In this document: positions 1-8,672 of the stretch, piece after piece
Layout of the letters: every line of letters starts with the position of its first letter
How positions within the stretch are numbered: the first letter of the stretch is position 1
Origin: Oscillospiraceae bacterium
Lineage (GTDB): Bacteria > Bacillota > Clostridia > Oscillospirales > Oscillospiraceae
Length of the DNA: 43,046 nucleotides
Assembly: GCA_009777235.1 (NCBI GenBank)
Contig: WRMH01000023.1
Location: 1 to 43,046, forward strand
Direction of reading: 5' to 3'
Made by a program: the position numbers and the translations under genes
Notes under the pieces: generated by a model
Databases searched by the model: none
What the model saw: the letters and a program-made list of their open reading frames with translations, nothing else
What the model was told of the DNA's origin: nothing

Positions 1-4
1 GCAG

Positions 5-110
5 CGGTCATAAAATCATTCCTCCCCGATCAGTTGCGTTCATCCATGCGCAAACGATCGGACGCTCCGCATCCATGCTCCGCTCTCGGAATGATTTTTA
101 TGACCGCCGC
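5..110 (+). repeat. 106-bp inverted repeat, left copy
   Basis: Bases 5-110 are the exact reverse complement of 6000-6105, with no mismatch over 106 bp. Each copy carries imperfect terminal inverted repeats (CGGTCATAAAATCATTCC at one end, GGAATGATTTTTATGACCG at the other) and an internal stem (CCGATCAGTTGCG pairing with CGCAAACGATCGG). It therefore resembles a small MITE or REPIN-like unit rather than plain sequence. The contig starts only four bases before it, as expected if the repeat is multi-copy and broke the assembly. The two copies bracket the surface-protein gene in opposite orientation. Confidence 0.9.
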
Positions 111-185
111 TATGATCGCCGCCCAAAGCTCCCACCCGCCTCTCCTCACCACCCCCCAAAACTCGTTTTTCACGCCAACTCAAAA

Positions 186-216
186 GAGGAACTGTTTCAT
201 AATGAAACAGTTCCTC
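186..216. repeat. Perfect 15-bp hairpin, copy 1
   Basis: GAGGAACTGTTTCAT is followed by one base and then its exact complement. A closely related hairpin lies at 13478-13508, where one stem pair is changed from C-G to T-A. On the minus strand the flanks also agree with the second copy (TTTGAGG before, CCTCTT after). It sits in the roughly 300-bp gene-free leader between the left inverted repeat and the surface-protein gene. It could be a terminator for a gene to the left of the contig, or a dispersed structured repeat. Confidence 0.7.
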
Positions 217-323
217 AAACGACTGCAAATGCTGCGTTTCTCTCATAAAAAACGCAAAAAACCGCCCTTATCGCAAACCCTAAATAAAAAAATGTTTGGC
301 AATTCTGCCAACTTTCACACATT

Positions 324-350
324 TTGAAAAGAGATGTGCTACAGTATCAT
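324..350 (+). promoter_or_regulatory. Possible promoter of the surface-protein gene
   Basis: TTGAAA (324-329) and TATCAT (345-350) are separated by 15 bp, which is shorter than the ideal 17. This is the best candidate between the repeat and the start codon at 413. It lies inside the inverted-repeat-bounded segment, so flipping that segment would not by itself separate the promoter from its gene. Confidence 0.35.
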
Positions 351-412
351 CAGACGGCAAACAAAGCCGCAAAAAAAAATAAAAACATAAAAAATAAAGG
401 GAGAACAAAAAA

Positions 413-3400
413 ATGAAAAAGAGAGAAAAGAAAGCAAACACACTAAAAAGAATCATGGCAATACTACTGGCAATGGTAATGATGAGCTCGTTCACAGTCA
501 CGCTTGCGGACCACAGCGAGCTGTGCGCAGATTGCGGCGAAGAGACAGCCATCTGCGTATGCGAGTCCACCACGGGGGGGGCTTAGAACCCTGCTCTGAG
601 TGCGGCGAGCTTGAAGACGACTGCACATGCGCCTCCGCAGGAGGCGTTGAACCCCCGGCAGCGGCAAACCCCGAAACCTGCTTCGAGTGCGGCGAACTTG
701 AAGACGAGTGCGAGTGCGCCTCCGCAGGAGGCGAAGAACCCTGCGAAGACTGCGGCGAGCTCGAAGACGACTGCGTATGCGAAGAGCCCTGCCCAAAATG
801 CGGCAAGCTTGAAGAAGACTGCAAGTGCGTAGTACCGTCGACTGTAAACGACCTAACGGCGCTTCTTAACGCGATCGCGCTGGCAAACTTCAAGAAGCAA
901 CCCGCGACGATACGTCTCATGAGCTTGATTACCATATACGGGGAAGTCGAAATTAGTTCCTCTATCCCGATTACATTAACGCTAAGCGCCGACCGCAGGC
1001 ACTTCGAAGTAAGAAACGGCACACTGACGCTGGGCGACGGCATAACGCTGACAAGGGATAGTATTTACAGCAGCCGCAACCCAACATTATACACCACCTC
1101 CGGCGGCGGCGTGAAGGTCTCCGGCGGAACGTTCAACATGATTGGCGGCAAAATCAGCAACAACGATGTATATGGATTCGGCGGCGGCGTGGAGATCGTC
1201 TACGGCACGTTTAACATGACAGGCGGCGAAATCAGCGGCAACACGGCATGGTACGGTCTCAACACGGGCTACGGAGGCGGCGTGTATGTCAACTACGGAA
1301 CGTTCAACATGACCGGCGGTGTGATTAGCGGCAACAGTGCAAAGGGCGACGGCGGCGGCGTAAATGTACAAAACAACGCCACATTCAGCATGACAGGCGG
1401 CGAAATCAGCGGCAACACGGCGGATAACGCATGCGGCGGCGGCGTATATGTCTATAGCAGCAGCACATTCACTATGAACGGCGGTAAAATCAGCGGCAAC
1501 TCGGCAACGGGCTCAGGCGGCGGCGGGCAATCAAGCTGCGGCGGCGGCGTGTCTGTCTTCGGAACGTTCAACATGACAGGCGGCGAGATCAGCGGCAACA
1601 CGGCAAAATACGGCGGCGGAATTTTTACCCGTAAGGGTACTGCTGATCAAGGATATGGTTTGAATAGAGTCTCTATTAACCCCGAAAATCCCATTATCTT
1701 CAAAAACAATACAGCCACGGATGAAGTTGAATATATGATAATGGAAGGCACGGCTCTGTTCGATTATTACCGCGAAAGAATATCAGCATCAACAGACGAC
1801 AACTGGAGTTGGGGTTTGAAATACGGCGTCAACAACCATGACATCGGAACGAACTTTTCGGCATCCGAATTAGAAGGCAACTTCATAGATCCATCACTGC
1901 CACAGGCGCCCTCGAAACCCGAGACACCCGATGTGGACGTTGACAGTGACAAAGACGGCAATCTCATAATCACAATCGAAGTTGACGAAGACGACGACTA
2001 TTATGTGATAGAGATTGAAGACGAAGATACAGGCGACATCATTATCATCATCATCGAGAAAGACGAAGACGGCGACTGGGTTGCCAAAGACGAAGACGGC
2101 AACGAGCTTGACTACGAAGTGAAAGAGAACGAAGACGGCACAATCACAATAATCGTAGACGACTTAGACGACGGCGACTACAAAATCAGAGTCCGCGCCG
2201 GAAGACGCAACAAAAACGGCGACACCGCCGAGAGCGACGAATTTGAAACAGACGAACCCATAGAGATTGTCAATCCTCCTTCAAAACCCGAGACGCCCCA
2301 AGTGGACGTTGACAGCGACAAAGACGGCAACCTCATAATCACAATCGAAGTAGATGAAGACGACGACTACTATGTGATAGAGATTGAAGACGAAGATGGA
2401 AACGTTATAATCATCATCATCGAGAAAGACGAAGACGGCGACTGGGTTGCCAAAGACGAAGATGGAAACGAGCTTGACTACGAAGTAAAAGAGAACGAAG
2501 ACGGAACAATCACGATAGTGGTAGACGACCTTGACGACGGAGACTACAAAATCAGAGTCCGCGCCGGCAGACGCAACAAAAACGGCGACACAGCCGAGAG
2601 CGACACGAATGACAGCAACCCACCCATAGAGATTGTCAATCCGACAGCGCCTTCCGCTCCGCAGAATTTCTCGGCATCGGCCGGTAGTGACATAGCAATT
2701 TTAGATTGGCAAGCGCCTGCGAGCGACGGCGGCAGCGCGATAACACATTACGAGTACCGCTACAAAGCCGAGGGCGGAAGCTACAGCGAGTGGATGAACA
2801 TAGGCAAAGTAACAGGACATCTTGTTACTAACCTTGAAGAAGACACAGAGTACAGCTTCGAGCTTCGCGCGGTCAACAAAGTAGGAGCGAGCGCGGCGGC
2901 AAGCGCGAAGGCCATTACAATACTCAAAGACCCCTCAGTACCCGAGGTGACAGTTGACAGCGAAGAGGGCGACTTAATTATCATCATTGACGAGCAAGAC
3001 GACGCTGACTACTATGTGATAGAGATTGAAAATGAAGACACAGGCGATATCATAATCATCCTCATCGAGAAAGACAAAGACGGCAGATGGAGAGCCAAAG
3101 ACAGATACGGCAACGAGCTTGACTACGACGTTATTCACGACGAGGACGAAGGCACAATCACGATAATCGTAGACGACCTTGACGACGGCACATACAAAGT
3201 CAGAGTCCGCGCCGGCAGACGAGACAAAATAGGCATACACTACCAGAGCCCTGCTGATTTCGAGAGCGACCCCGTAGAGATTGTCAACCCGACAGCCCCC
3301 TCCGCTCCGCAAAACTTCATCGCAAACGGCGAGAGCAAAAAAGCGATTTTGAATTGGGAAGCTCCCGAGAGCGACGGCGGCAGCGAGATAACCCGTTACG

Positions 3401-5715
3401 AGTACCGCTTCAAAGCATCAGACGGCAGCTATGGCGACTGGATGAACATAGGCAAAGTAACAGGACATCTTGTAACAAACCTTGAAGAAGATACAGAGTA
3501 CAGCTTCGAGCTTCGCGCGGTCAACAAAGTAGGAGCGAGCGCGGCGGCAAGCGCGAGCGCGAGAACACCCGTAGAGCCTCCCACGAAACCCGAGACACCC
3601 GATGTGGACGTTGACAGCGAAGACGGCAACCTCATAATCACAATCGAAGTAGATGAAGACGACGACTATTATGTGATAGAGATCGAAGACGAAGACGGAA
3701 ACGTTATAATCATCATCATCGAGAAAGACGAAGATGGCAAATGGATTGCCAAAGACGAAGACGGAAACGAGCTTGACTATGAAGTCAAAGAGAACGAAGA
3801 CGGAACAATCACGATAATCGTAGACGACCTTGACGACGGAGACTACAAAATCAGAGTCCGCGCCGGCAGACGCAACAAAAACGGCGACACCGCCGAGAGC
3901 GACGAATTTGAAACAGACGAACCCGTAGAGATTGTCAATCCTCCCTCGAAACCCGAGACACCGGAAGTGGACGTTGACAGCGAAGACGGCAACCTCATAA
4001 TCAAAATCGAAGTAGATGAAGACGACGACTATTATGTGATAGAGATTGAAGACGAAGACGGAAACGTTATAATCATCATCATCGAGAAAGACGAAGATGG
4101 CAAATGGATTGCCAAAGACGAAGACGGAAACGAGCTTGACTATGAAGTCAAAGAGAACGAAGACGGAACAATCACGATAATCGTAGACGATCTTGACGAC
4201 GGAGACTACAAAGTCAGAGTCCGCGCCGGAAGACGCAACAAAAACGGGGTCACGACCGAGAGCGACGAATTTGAAACAGACGAACCCATAGAGATTGTCA
4301 ATCCGACAGCCCCCTTCGCTCCGCAAAACTTCACCGCAAACGGCGAGAGCAAAAAAGCGATTTTGAATTGGGAAGCTCCCGAGAGCGACGGCGGCAGCGC
4401 GATAACCCGTTACGAGTACCGTTTCAAAGCATCAGACAGCGACTTTAGCGACTGGATGAACATAGGCAAAGTAACAGGACATCTTGTAACAAACCTTGAA
4501 GAAGATACAGAGTACAGCTTCGAGCTTCGCGCGGTCAACAAAATAGGAGCGAGCGCGGCGGCAAGCGCGAGCGCGAGAACACCCGTAGAGCCTCCCACGA
4601 AACCCGAGACACCGGATGTGGACGTTGACAGCGACAAAGACGGCAATCTCATAATCACAATCGAAGTTGACGAAGACGACGACTACTATGTGATAGAGAT
4701 TGAAGACGAAGACGGAAATGTCATAATCATCATCATTGAGAAAGACGAAGATGGCAAATGGGTTGCCAAAGACGAAGACGGTAACGAGCTTGACTACGAA
4801 GTCAAAGAGAACGAAGACGGCACGATAACGATAATCGTAGACGACTTAGACGACGGCGACTACAAAGTCAGAGTCCGCGCCGGCAGACGTAACAAAAACG
4901 GCGACACAGCCGAGAGCGACGAATTTGAAACAGACGAACCCATAGAGATTGTCAATCCGCATGAAGACGACTGCGATTGCGACGATTGTAACCCCGACGC
5001 CGCAGGCGACCCCGGTGCCGTAGGCGACGGTGAGCACGACGCGGACTGCGATTGTGACGACTGTAACCCACCGCATGAAGACGACTGCGATTGCGACGAC
5101 TGCAACCCCGACGCCGATGAGCATGACGACGATTGCGACTGCGATGATTGCAACCCGGATGACAACGAACCCAACGGCGGCAAAAACAACGGCGAAGTCA
5201 ACAAAGACAAAGCCAACTCCAACGACACGGCAAACAGTGACGATGACAATCAGAACAAAGATCAAAGCCAAGACGACGGCGACAGCTTACTGACAGACGC
5301 AGAGGACGGCAGCGACTCACAGACGACCGCACAGCCGGGTACAGAAGCGGTCACAGCGGGCACACCGGGAACAACCCCCGCACCGACACCCGAGCCGACC
5401 CCGGAACCGACTGCAGAACCCACCCCGGAGCGGACACCCGAACCCACCCCCGATAGACCCCAGCCTGACGACGGTTTTGTCGGCGGCGACGACGAATACA
5501 TGAGCGCAAACAATCCTGACACACCGCTTGCCAATATAGGAGAGAGACAAGCAATCAACAACGGACTTAGCTCGCTGTCACTTCTCATAATGGCGAACAT
5601 GGCGGCACTGCTGATACTTCTCGCTCTGCTCTTCCTGTTTATCGTATGGAAACGCCGCGACGAAGAAGAGGAGGAAGAAGAAATAGTCGAAATAATGGAA
5701 GGAGAAGAATATTAA
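413..5715 (+). CDS. Giant modular surface protein, frameshifted at a G8 tract
   Basis: An ATG at 413 follows AAAGGGAGA and opens a signal peptide (basic start, then a Met/Ala/Leu/Val core ending near LADHSE). That frame stops at 584, just after a G8 tract at 574-581. One more G would join it to the frame open to 5715, giving about 1,767 residues. The mature part has CGELEDDC-type Cys repeats; a Gly-rich beta-helix region of 'FNMTGGEISGN' repeats (about 1090-1630); six acidic modules (DVDVDSDKDGNLIITIEV type) interleaved with three FN3 domains (about 1915-4957); four DCDCDDCNP repeats; a Pro/Thr/Glu stalk; NPDTPLANI; one membrane helix; and a KRR/poly-Glu tail. There is no LPXTG motif. It is probably an anchored adhesin or a matrix protein of the cell envelope. 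The family's exact function is unknown. Confidence 0.8.
574..581 (+). repeat. G8 homopolymer at the frame switch
   Basis: Eight consecutive G residues lie between the signal-peptide frame and the mature-protein frame. With G8 the translated product stops after 57 residues; with G9 the whole protein is in frame. Poly-G tracts of this length near the 5' end of surface genes are classic slipped-strand phase-variation sites, but they are also where assemblies lose a base. The sequence alone cannot decide between these. Confidence 0.75.
1915..4957 (+). repeat. Direct repeats encoding acidic and FN3 modules
   Basis: Six copies of an acidic module of about 115 residues and three FN3 copies occur in the order A A F A F A A F A. 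The A modules contain DDDYYVIEIEDED, a run of isoleucines, DWVAKDEDGNELDYEV, TIIVDDLDDGDYK and VRAGRRNKNG. The fourth to sixth A modules are almost identical at the nucleotide level, so unequal recombination or assembly collapse could change the copy number. The FN3 copies share WMNIGKVTGHLVTNLEEDTE. Confidence 0.85.
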
Positions 5716-5749
5716 AAACAAGGCATTAGAAATGTCAAAAGAAATCAAC

Positions 5750-5777
5750 GAGGCTGCCGCAAGGCAGCCTCCCTTTT
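5750..5777 (+). terminator. Rho-independent terminator after the surface gene
   Basis: GAGGCTGCC and GGCAGCCTC form a perfect 9-bp stem around a GCAA tetraloop, followed by CCTTTT. It starts 35 bp after the stop codon of the surface-protein gene, in the right orientation to end its transcript. Confidence 0.85.
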
Positions 5778-5796
5778 GGTATGATGAGTATTTGCC

Positions 5797-5996
5797 ATAT
5801 ATCCAAAACATACACTGCGTGGAGCTTCAGACCTACGTAAATAGACACTGTACGGTTCATAGCGGGGTCTTCGCAAACTCGCAGAGCGAACTTTGTTCGC
5901 TCTGCTCAAACAGTGCTCGACCTTATCCGCTATTTCACCTACAGTCTCTAATTTACTCCGCTACGAAGCTCCACATAGCGTATGCTTTGGATATAT
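5797..5996. mobile_element. 200-bp palindromic MITE-like element
   Basis: The two halves are long imperfect inverted repeats meeting at a central hairpin (GCAGAGCGAAC, TTT, GTTCGCTCTGC at about 5881-5905). The outer ends are ATATATCCAAAACATAC and the complement of ATATATCCAAAGCATAC. Similarity between the arms runs nearly the whole 95-bp length, with scattered substitutions. No convincing open frame is present. This fits a non-autonomous palindromic element or a long-hairpin RNA. It ends three bases before the 106-bp inverted repeat at 6000. No target-site duplication is clear. Confidence 0.7.
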
Positions 5997-5999
5997 AAA

Positions 6000-6105
6000 G
6001 CGGCGGTCATAAAAATCATTCCGAGAGCGGAGCATGGATGCGGAGCGTCCGATCGTTTGCGCATGGATGAACGCAACTGATCGGGGAGGAATGATTTTAT
6101 GACCG
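6000..6105 (-). repeat. 106-bp inverted repeat, right copy
   Basis: This is the exact reverse complement of 5-110. Together the copies bracket the surface-protein gene, its terminator and the 200-bp palindromic element. Identity is perfect although neither copy encodes protein, which implies recent duplication, gene conversion or recombination between them. No recombinase gene lies inside the bracketed segment. Confidence 0.9.
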
Positions 6106-6134
6106 TCGTTATGACCGTCCCTATGACCGCCGTT
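6099..6134 (+). repeat. Three tandem 12-bp units beside the right repeat
   Basis: Units ATGACCGTCGTT, ATGACCGTCCCT and ATGACCGCCGTT follow one another without gaps. Two related units (ATGACCGCCGCT, ATGATCGCCGCC) extend the left repeat at 100-123. All derive from the ATGACCG terminus of the 106-bp element, so the ends seem prone to short tandem expansion. Confidence 0.7.
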
Positions 6135-6193
6135 TATATAGTCAGAGAGTGCGAATTTTTACACAAAATTTACGCTACATTTACAAAAAAATC

Positions 6194-6222
6194 TTGAAAA
6201 ACAAAAATAAAAAGTATAAAAT
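6194..6222 (+). promoter_or_regulatory. Probable sigma-A promoter of the export genes
   Basis: TTGAAA (6194-6199) is followed after 17 bp by TAAAAT (6217-6222), within the overlapping sequence TATAAAAT, in an A-rich stretch. It lies about 56 bp before the start at 6278. The TGTCACAAA/CGTATAAA pair seen before the sigma and peptide genes is not present here, so the transporters may be expressed independently of the ECF factor. Confidence 0.5.
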
Positions 6223-6277
6223 AAAAACCGAAATTACGGTCATGAGACAAACGCCAAAAAAACGTAAAGGACAGCAT

Positions 6278-6478
6278 ATGAAAGGCGAATTATTCAGAAA
6301 AGAAGCGGTAGACAAGCTCACAAGCCCCGAAGATTTAAACAGCTACGTCAAAGTCCTAAACCCCCGTATATGGCTGATCCTTGCCGGGATCATCATCGCC
6401 CTTGCGGGACTCGTAGTATTCACCGCGTCAACAGATTATCCGGTATGGGATTTATTTTTCGGCAGAATGGGGGGCTAA
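6278..6478 (+). CDS. Short HlyD-like NHLM secretion protein (N-terminal part only)
   Basis: The product is 66 residues. The ATG at 6278 follows AAAGGA and is preferred over upstream in-frame starts. The sequence FRKEAVDKLTSPEDL, then YVKVLNPRIWL, then a single transmembrane helix (about residues 28-49) resembles the cytoplasmic start and membrane anchor of NHLM bacteriocin-system secretion proteins (HlyD/membrane-fusion family), which are normally several hundred residues long. The barrel-sandwich and coiled-coil parts are absent, and the next gene begins four bases after the stop. It may be an eroded membrane-fusion protein or a minimal partner helix for the exporter; a monoderm cell may not need the long adaptor. 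Confidence 0.6.
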   Translation: MKGELFRKEAVDKLTSPEDLNSYVKVLNPRIWLILAGIIIALAGLVVFTASTDYPVWDLFFGRMGG

Positions 6479-6482
6479 AATT

Positions 6483-8654
6483 TTGGCGCGAAAAGTCCCC
6501 GTGATATTACAACTTGAAATGGTGGAATGCGGCGCGGCGTCGCTCGCTATGGTGATGGCATACCATAAAAAATGGGTGCCGCTCGAACGCCTGCGCGTGG
6601 ACTGTGGCGTGTCCCGCGACGGAAGCTCGGCAAAAGCCGTCCTCAAAGTCGCCAGAATGTACGGCTTTGAAGCAAAAGGCTATCGCATTGGCTCTGTGTC
6701 CTCCATAAAAATCATACCGCTGCCCGCCGTGATTCACTGGAACATGAACCACTTTGTTGTACTGACAAAGCTCACGGAAAAATTTGCCTACATAAACGAC
6801 CCGGCAAAAGGCGAGGTCAAAGTACCCATAGAGCAGTTTGGAACGTCTTTTACCGGGGTGGCCATCTCCATAACGCCGGGCAAAGACTTTGAGCCGAGCG
6901 GAAAACCCGTCAGCGTGTGGCCGTTTGCCAAAGCAAGGCTCAAAGGCGCGGTCCCCGTTTTCGCGTTTATTCTCACCATAGCCGCGCTGACCTCCGTCAT
7001 CGGCATTATTTCAACGCTGTTTGGGCGGGTATTTATAGACGATTTGCTCTCCGGTCTGCGCCGCGAGTGGGCATACGGCTTTATCGCGCTGTTTTTGATA
7101 TTTCATTTTATAGACGTTGTGCTGACCGTCATAAACACGCGCACAAACATGAAAATCTCCGCAAAATTCGCGGTGGTGTCGAGCGGCATGTTCGTATGGC
7201 ACGCGCTGCGGCTGCCTGTGGATTTTTATTCCTCGCGCAACGCCGGGGACATAGCCGGCAGGCAAAGCGAAAACGACGGCATATCCCTGTCGCTCATACA
7301 GCTATTCGCGCCGCTCTTCATTGACGCGCTGATGGTCGTGTTCTACCTCTTTATCGTGCTGCAATACAGCGTTTTGCTGACACTCATCGGCTTTTCGTCA
7401 CTGATCGTAAATTATGGCGTCAATAAATTTATCACAAAAAGAAACGTGGACATTTCGCGAGTATCCTCGCGCGACTCCGGCAAGCTAAGCGCAATGACCA
7501 TTGCGGGAGTGGAGATGATCGAAACAATAAAATCATCGGGCGCGGAGGACGGCTTTTTCGAGAAATGGTCGGGGCTTCACGCCGCCGTAAACGGTTCTAA
7601 GATCAAATCCATGAAGCTGAATATGTCGGTGGGGCTGATTCCGCAAATCGTAACCCAAGCGACAAATATGGCGGTTATGCTGATAGGCGCTTATTTGATT
7701 ATACGCGGAGATATGACCGTGGGTATATTTTTCGCTTTCCAAGGGTTTTTGGGTTCTTTTCTCGCGCCGTTTTCCAAAATCATCGGAGCGAGGCTTCAGA
7801 TGCAGCAGATGAAGGTTTCGATGGAGCGCGTGCAGGACGTGTTCAATTATCAAACTGACGTCGAATATGACGAAGAATATATCAACGCACAGTTAGATGA
7901 CAAAGACACACAGCAGACAGAGCCGTTCTTTAAGCTGTCGGGCGCTATCGAGATAAAGGATTTGACTTTCGGCTACAACCGGATGTCCCCGCCGCTATTG
8001 GACAATTTTAACCTGACGTTAAAGCCCGGCGGGAGTGTGGCTCTTATCGGGGCTTCGGGCTGCGGCAAGTCCACGATAGCAAAGCTGATGAGCAACCTTT
8101 ATAAGCCTTGGAGCGGTGAGATACGCTTTGACGGCAAACCCGCCGGAGAAATACCCCGCGAGATATTCACAAGCTCCGTTTCGGTGGTTGACCAAGACAT
8201 CATACTGTTTCAAGACAACATAAACAATAATATCAAGACATGGGATAAATCCATTGAAGATTTTGAGGTCATAATAGCGGCGCGTGACGCGCAGATACAC
8301 ACAGCGATCATTGACCGTGAGGGCGGTTATGCAGCCGATGTGCGAGAAGGTGGCAAGAACTTTTCCGGCGGCGAGCGTCAGCGCCTTGAGATAGCGGGGG
8401 CGTTGGCGAGCGATCCGACCGTTATAATACTCGACGAGGCGACAAGCGCGCTCGACGCAAAGACCGAGCTTGACGTGATCCGGGCCGTCCGAGACAGGGG
8501 GATAACTATGGTCATCATAGCGCATCGCCTGTCCACAATACGCGACTGTGACGAGATCATCGTGCTCGACAAAGGCAAGGTTGTGCAGCGCGGTACTCAC
8601 GACGAACTATACGCGCAAAGCGGTAAGTATAAAGAACTTGTAAGTATGAATTAA
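6483..8654 (+). CDS. NHLM-type C39 peptidase/ABC exporter
   Basis: This 723-residue exporter cleaves leader peptides after double glycine and exports the core peptide. An N-terminal C39 peptidase domain (about 1-135) has Cys16 in LEMVECGAAS, His90 in WNMNHFVV and Asp106 in INDP, so the triad is intact. A transmembrane permease domain follows (about 150-445), then an ATPase with Walker A GASGCGKST, signature FSGGERQR and Walker B VIILDEAT. The start is TTG at 6483, preceded by a run of six G. It matches the peptidase/ATP-binding member of the NHLM bacteriocin system. The double-glycine peptides at 12534 and 12947 are the natural substrates. Confidence 0.9.
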   Translation: MARKVPVILQLEMVECGAASLAMVMAYHKKWVPLERLRVDCGVSRDGSSAKAVLKVARMYGFEAKGYRIGSVSSIKIIPLPAVIHWNMNHFVVLTKLTEKFAYINDPAKGEVKVPIEQFGTSFTGVAISITPGKDFEPSGKPVSVWPFAKARLKGAVPVFAFILTIAALTSVIGIISTLFGRVFIDDLLSGLRREWAYGFIALFLIFHFIDVVLTVINTRTNMKISAKFAVVSSGMFVWHALRLPVDFYSSRNAGDIAGRQSENDGISLSLIQLFAPLFIDALMVVFYLFIVLQYSVLLTLIGFSSLIVNYGVNKFITKRNVDISRVSSRDSGKLSAMTIAGVEMIETIKSSGAEDGFFEKWSGLHAAVNGSKIKSMKLNMSVGLIPQIVTQATNMAVMLIGAYLIIRGDMTVGIFFAFQGFLGSFLAPFSKIIGARLQMQQMKVSMERVQDVFNYQTDVEYDEEYINAQLDDKDTQQTEPFFKLSGAIEIKDLTFGYNRMSPPLLDNFNLTLKPGGSVALIGASGCGKSTIAKLMSNLYKPWSGEIRFDGKPAGEIPREIFTSSVSVVDQDIILFQDNINNNIKTWDKSIEDFEVIIAARDAQIHTAIIDREGGYAADVREGGKNFSGGERQRLEIAGALASDPTVIILDEATSALDAKTELDVIRAVRDRGITMVIIAHRLSTIRDCDEIIVLDKGKVVQRGTHDELYAQSGKYKELVSMN

Positions 8655-8672
8655 AGGAGTCCGCGACGACGA

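Noticed and set aside
464..1043. Ser- and Arg-rich minus-strand frames opposite the Cys-rich start of the surface protein
   Set aside because: Low-complexity shadows of the CGELEDDC repeats with no start signals.
3418..4326. Long open frames on the minus strand across the surface-protein repeats
   Set aside because: They mirror the acidic repeats (Asp/Glu codons read in reverse as Val/Phe), lack ribosome sites and repeat in step with the coding strand.
5732..5998. 88-residue frame after the surface gene
   Set aside because: It spans the terminator and the palindromic element, so it is an accidental frame in non-coding DNA.
1..6105. CRISPR or IS element with its own transposase
   Set aside because: Repeats are not regularly spaced and no transposase or recombinase frame lies between the inverted repeats.
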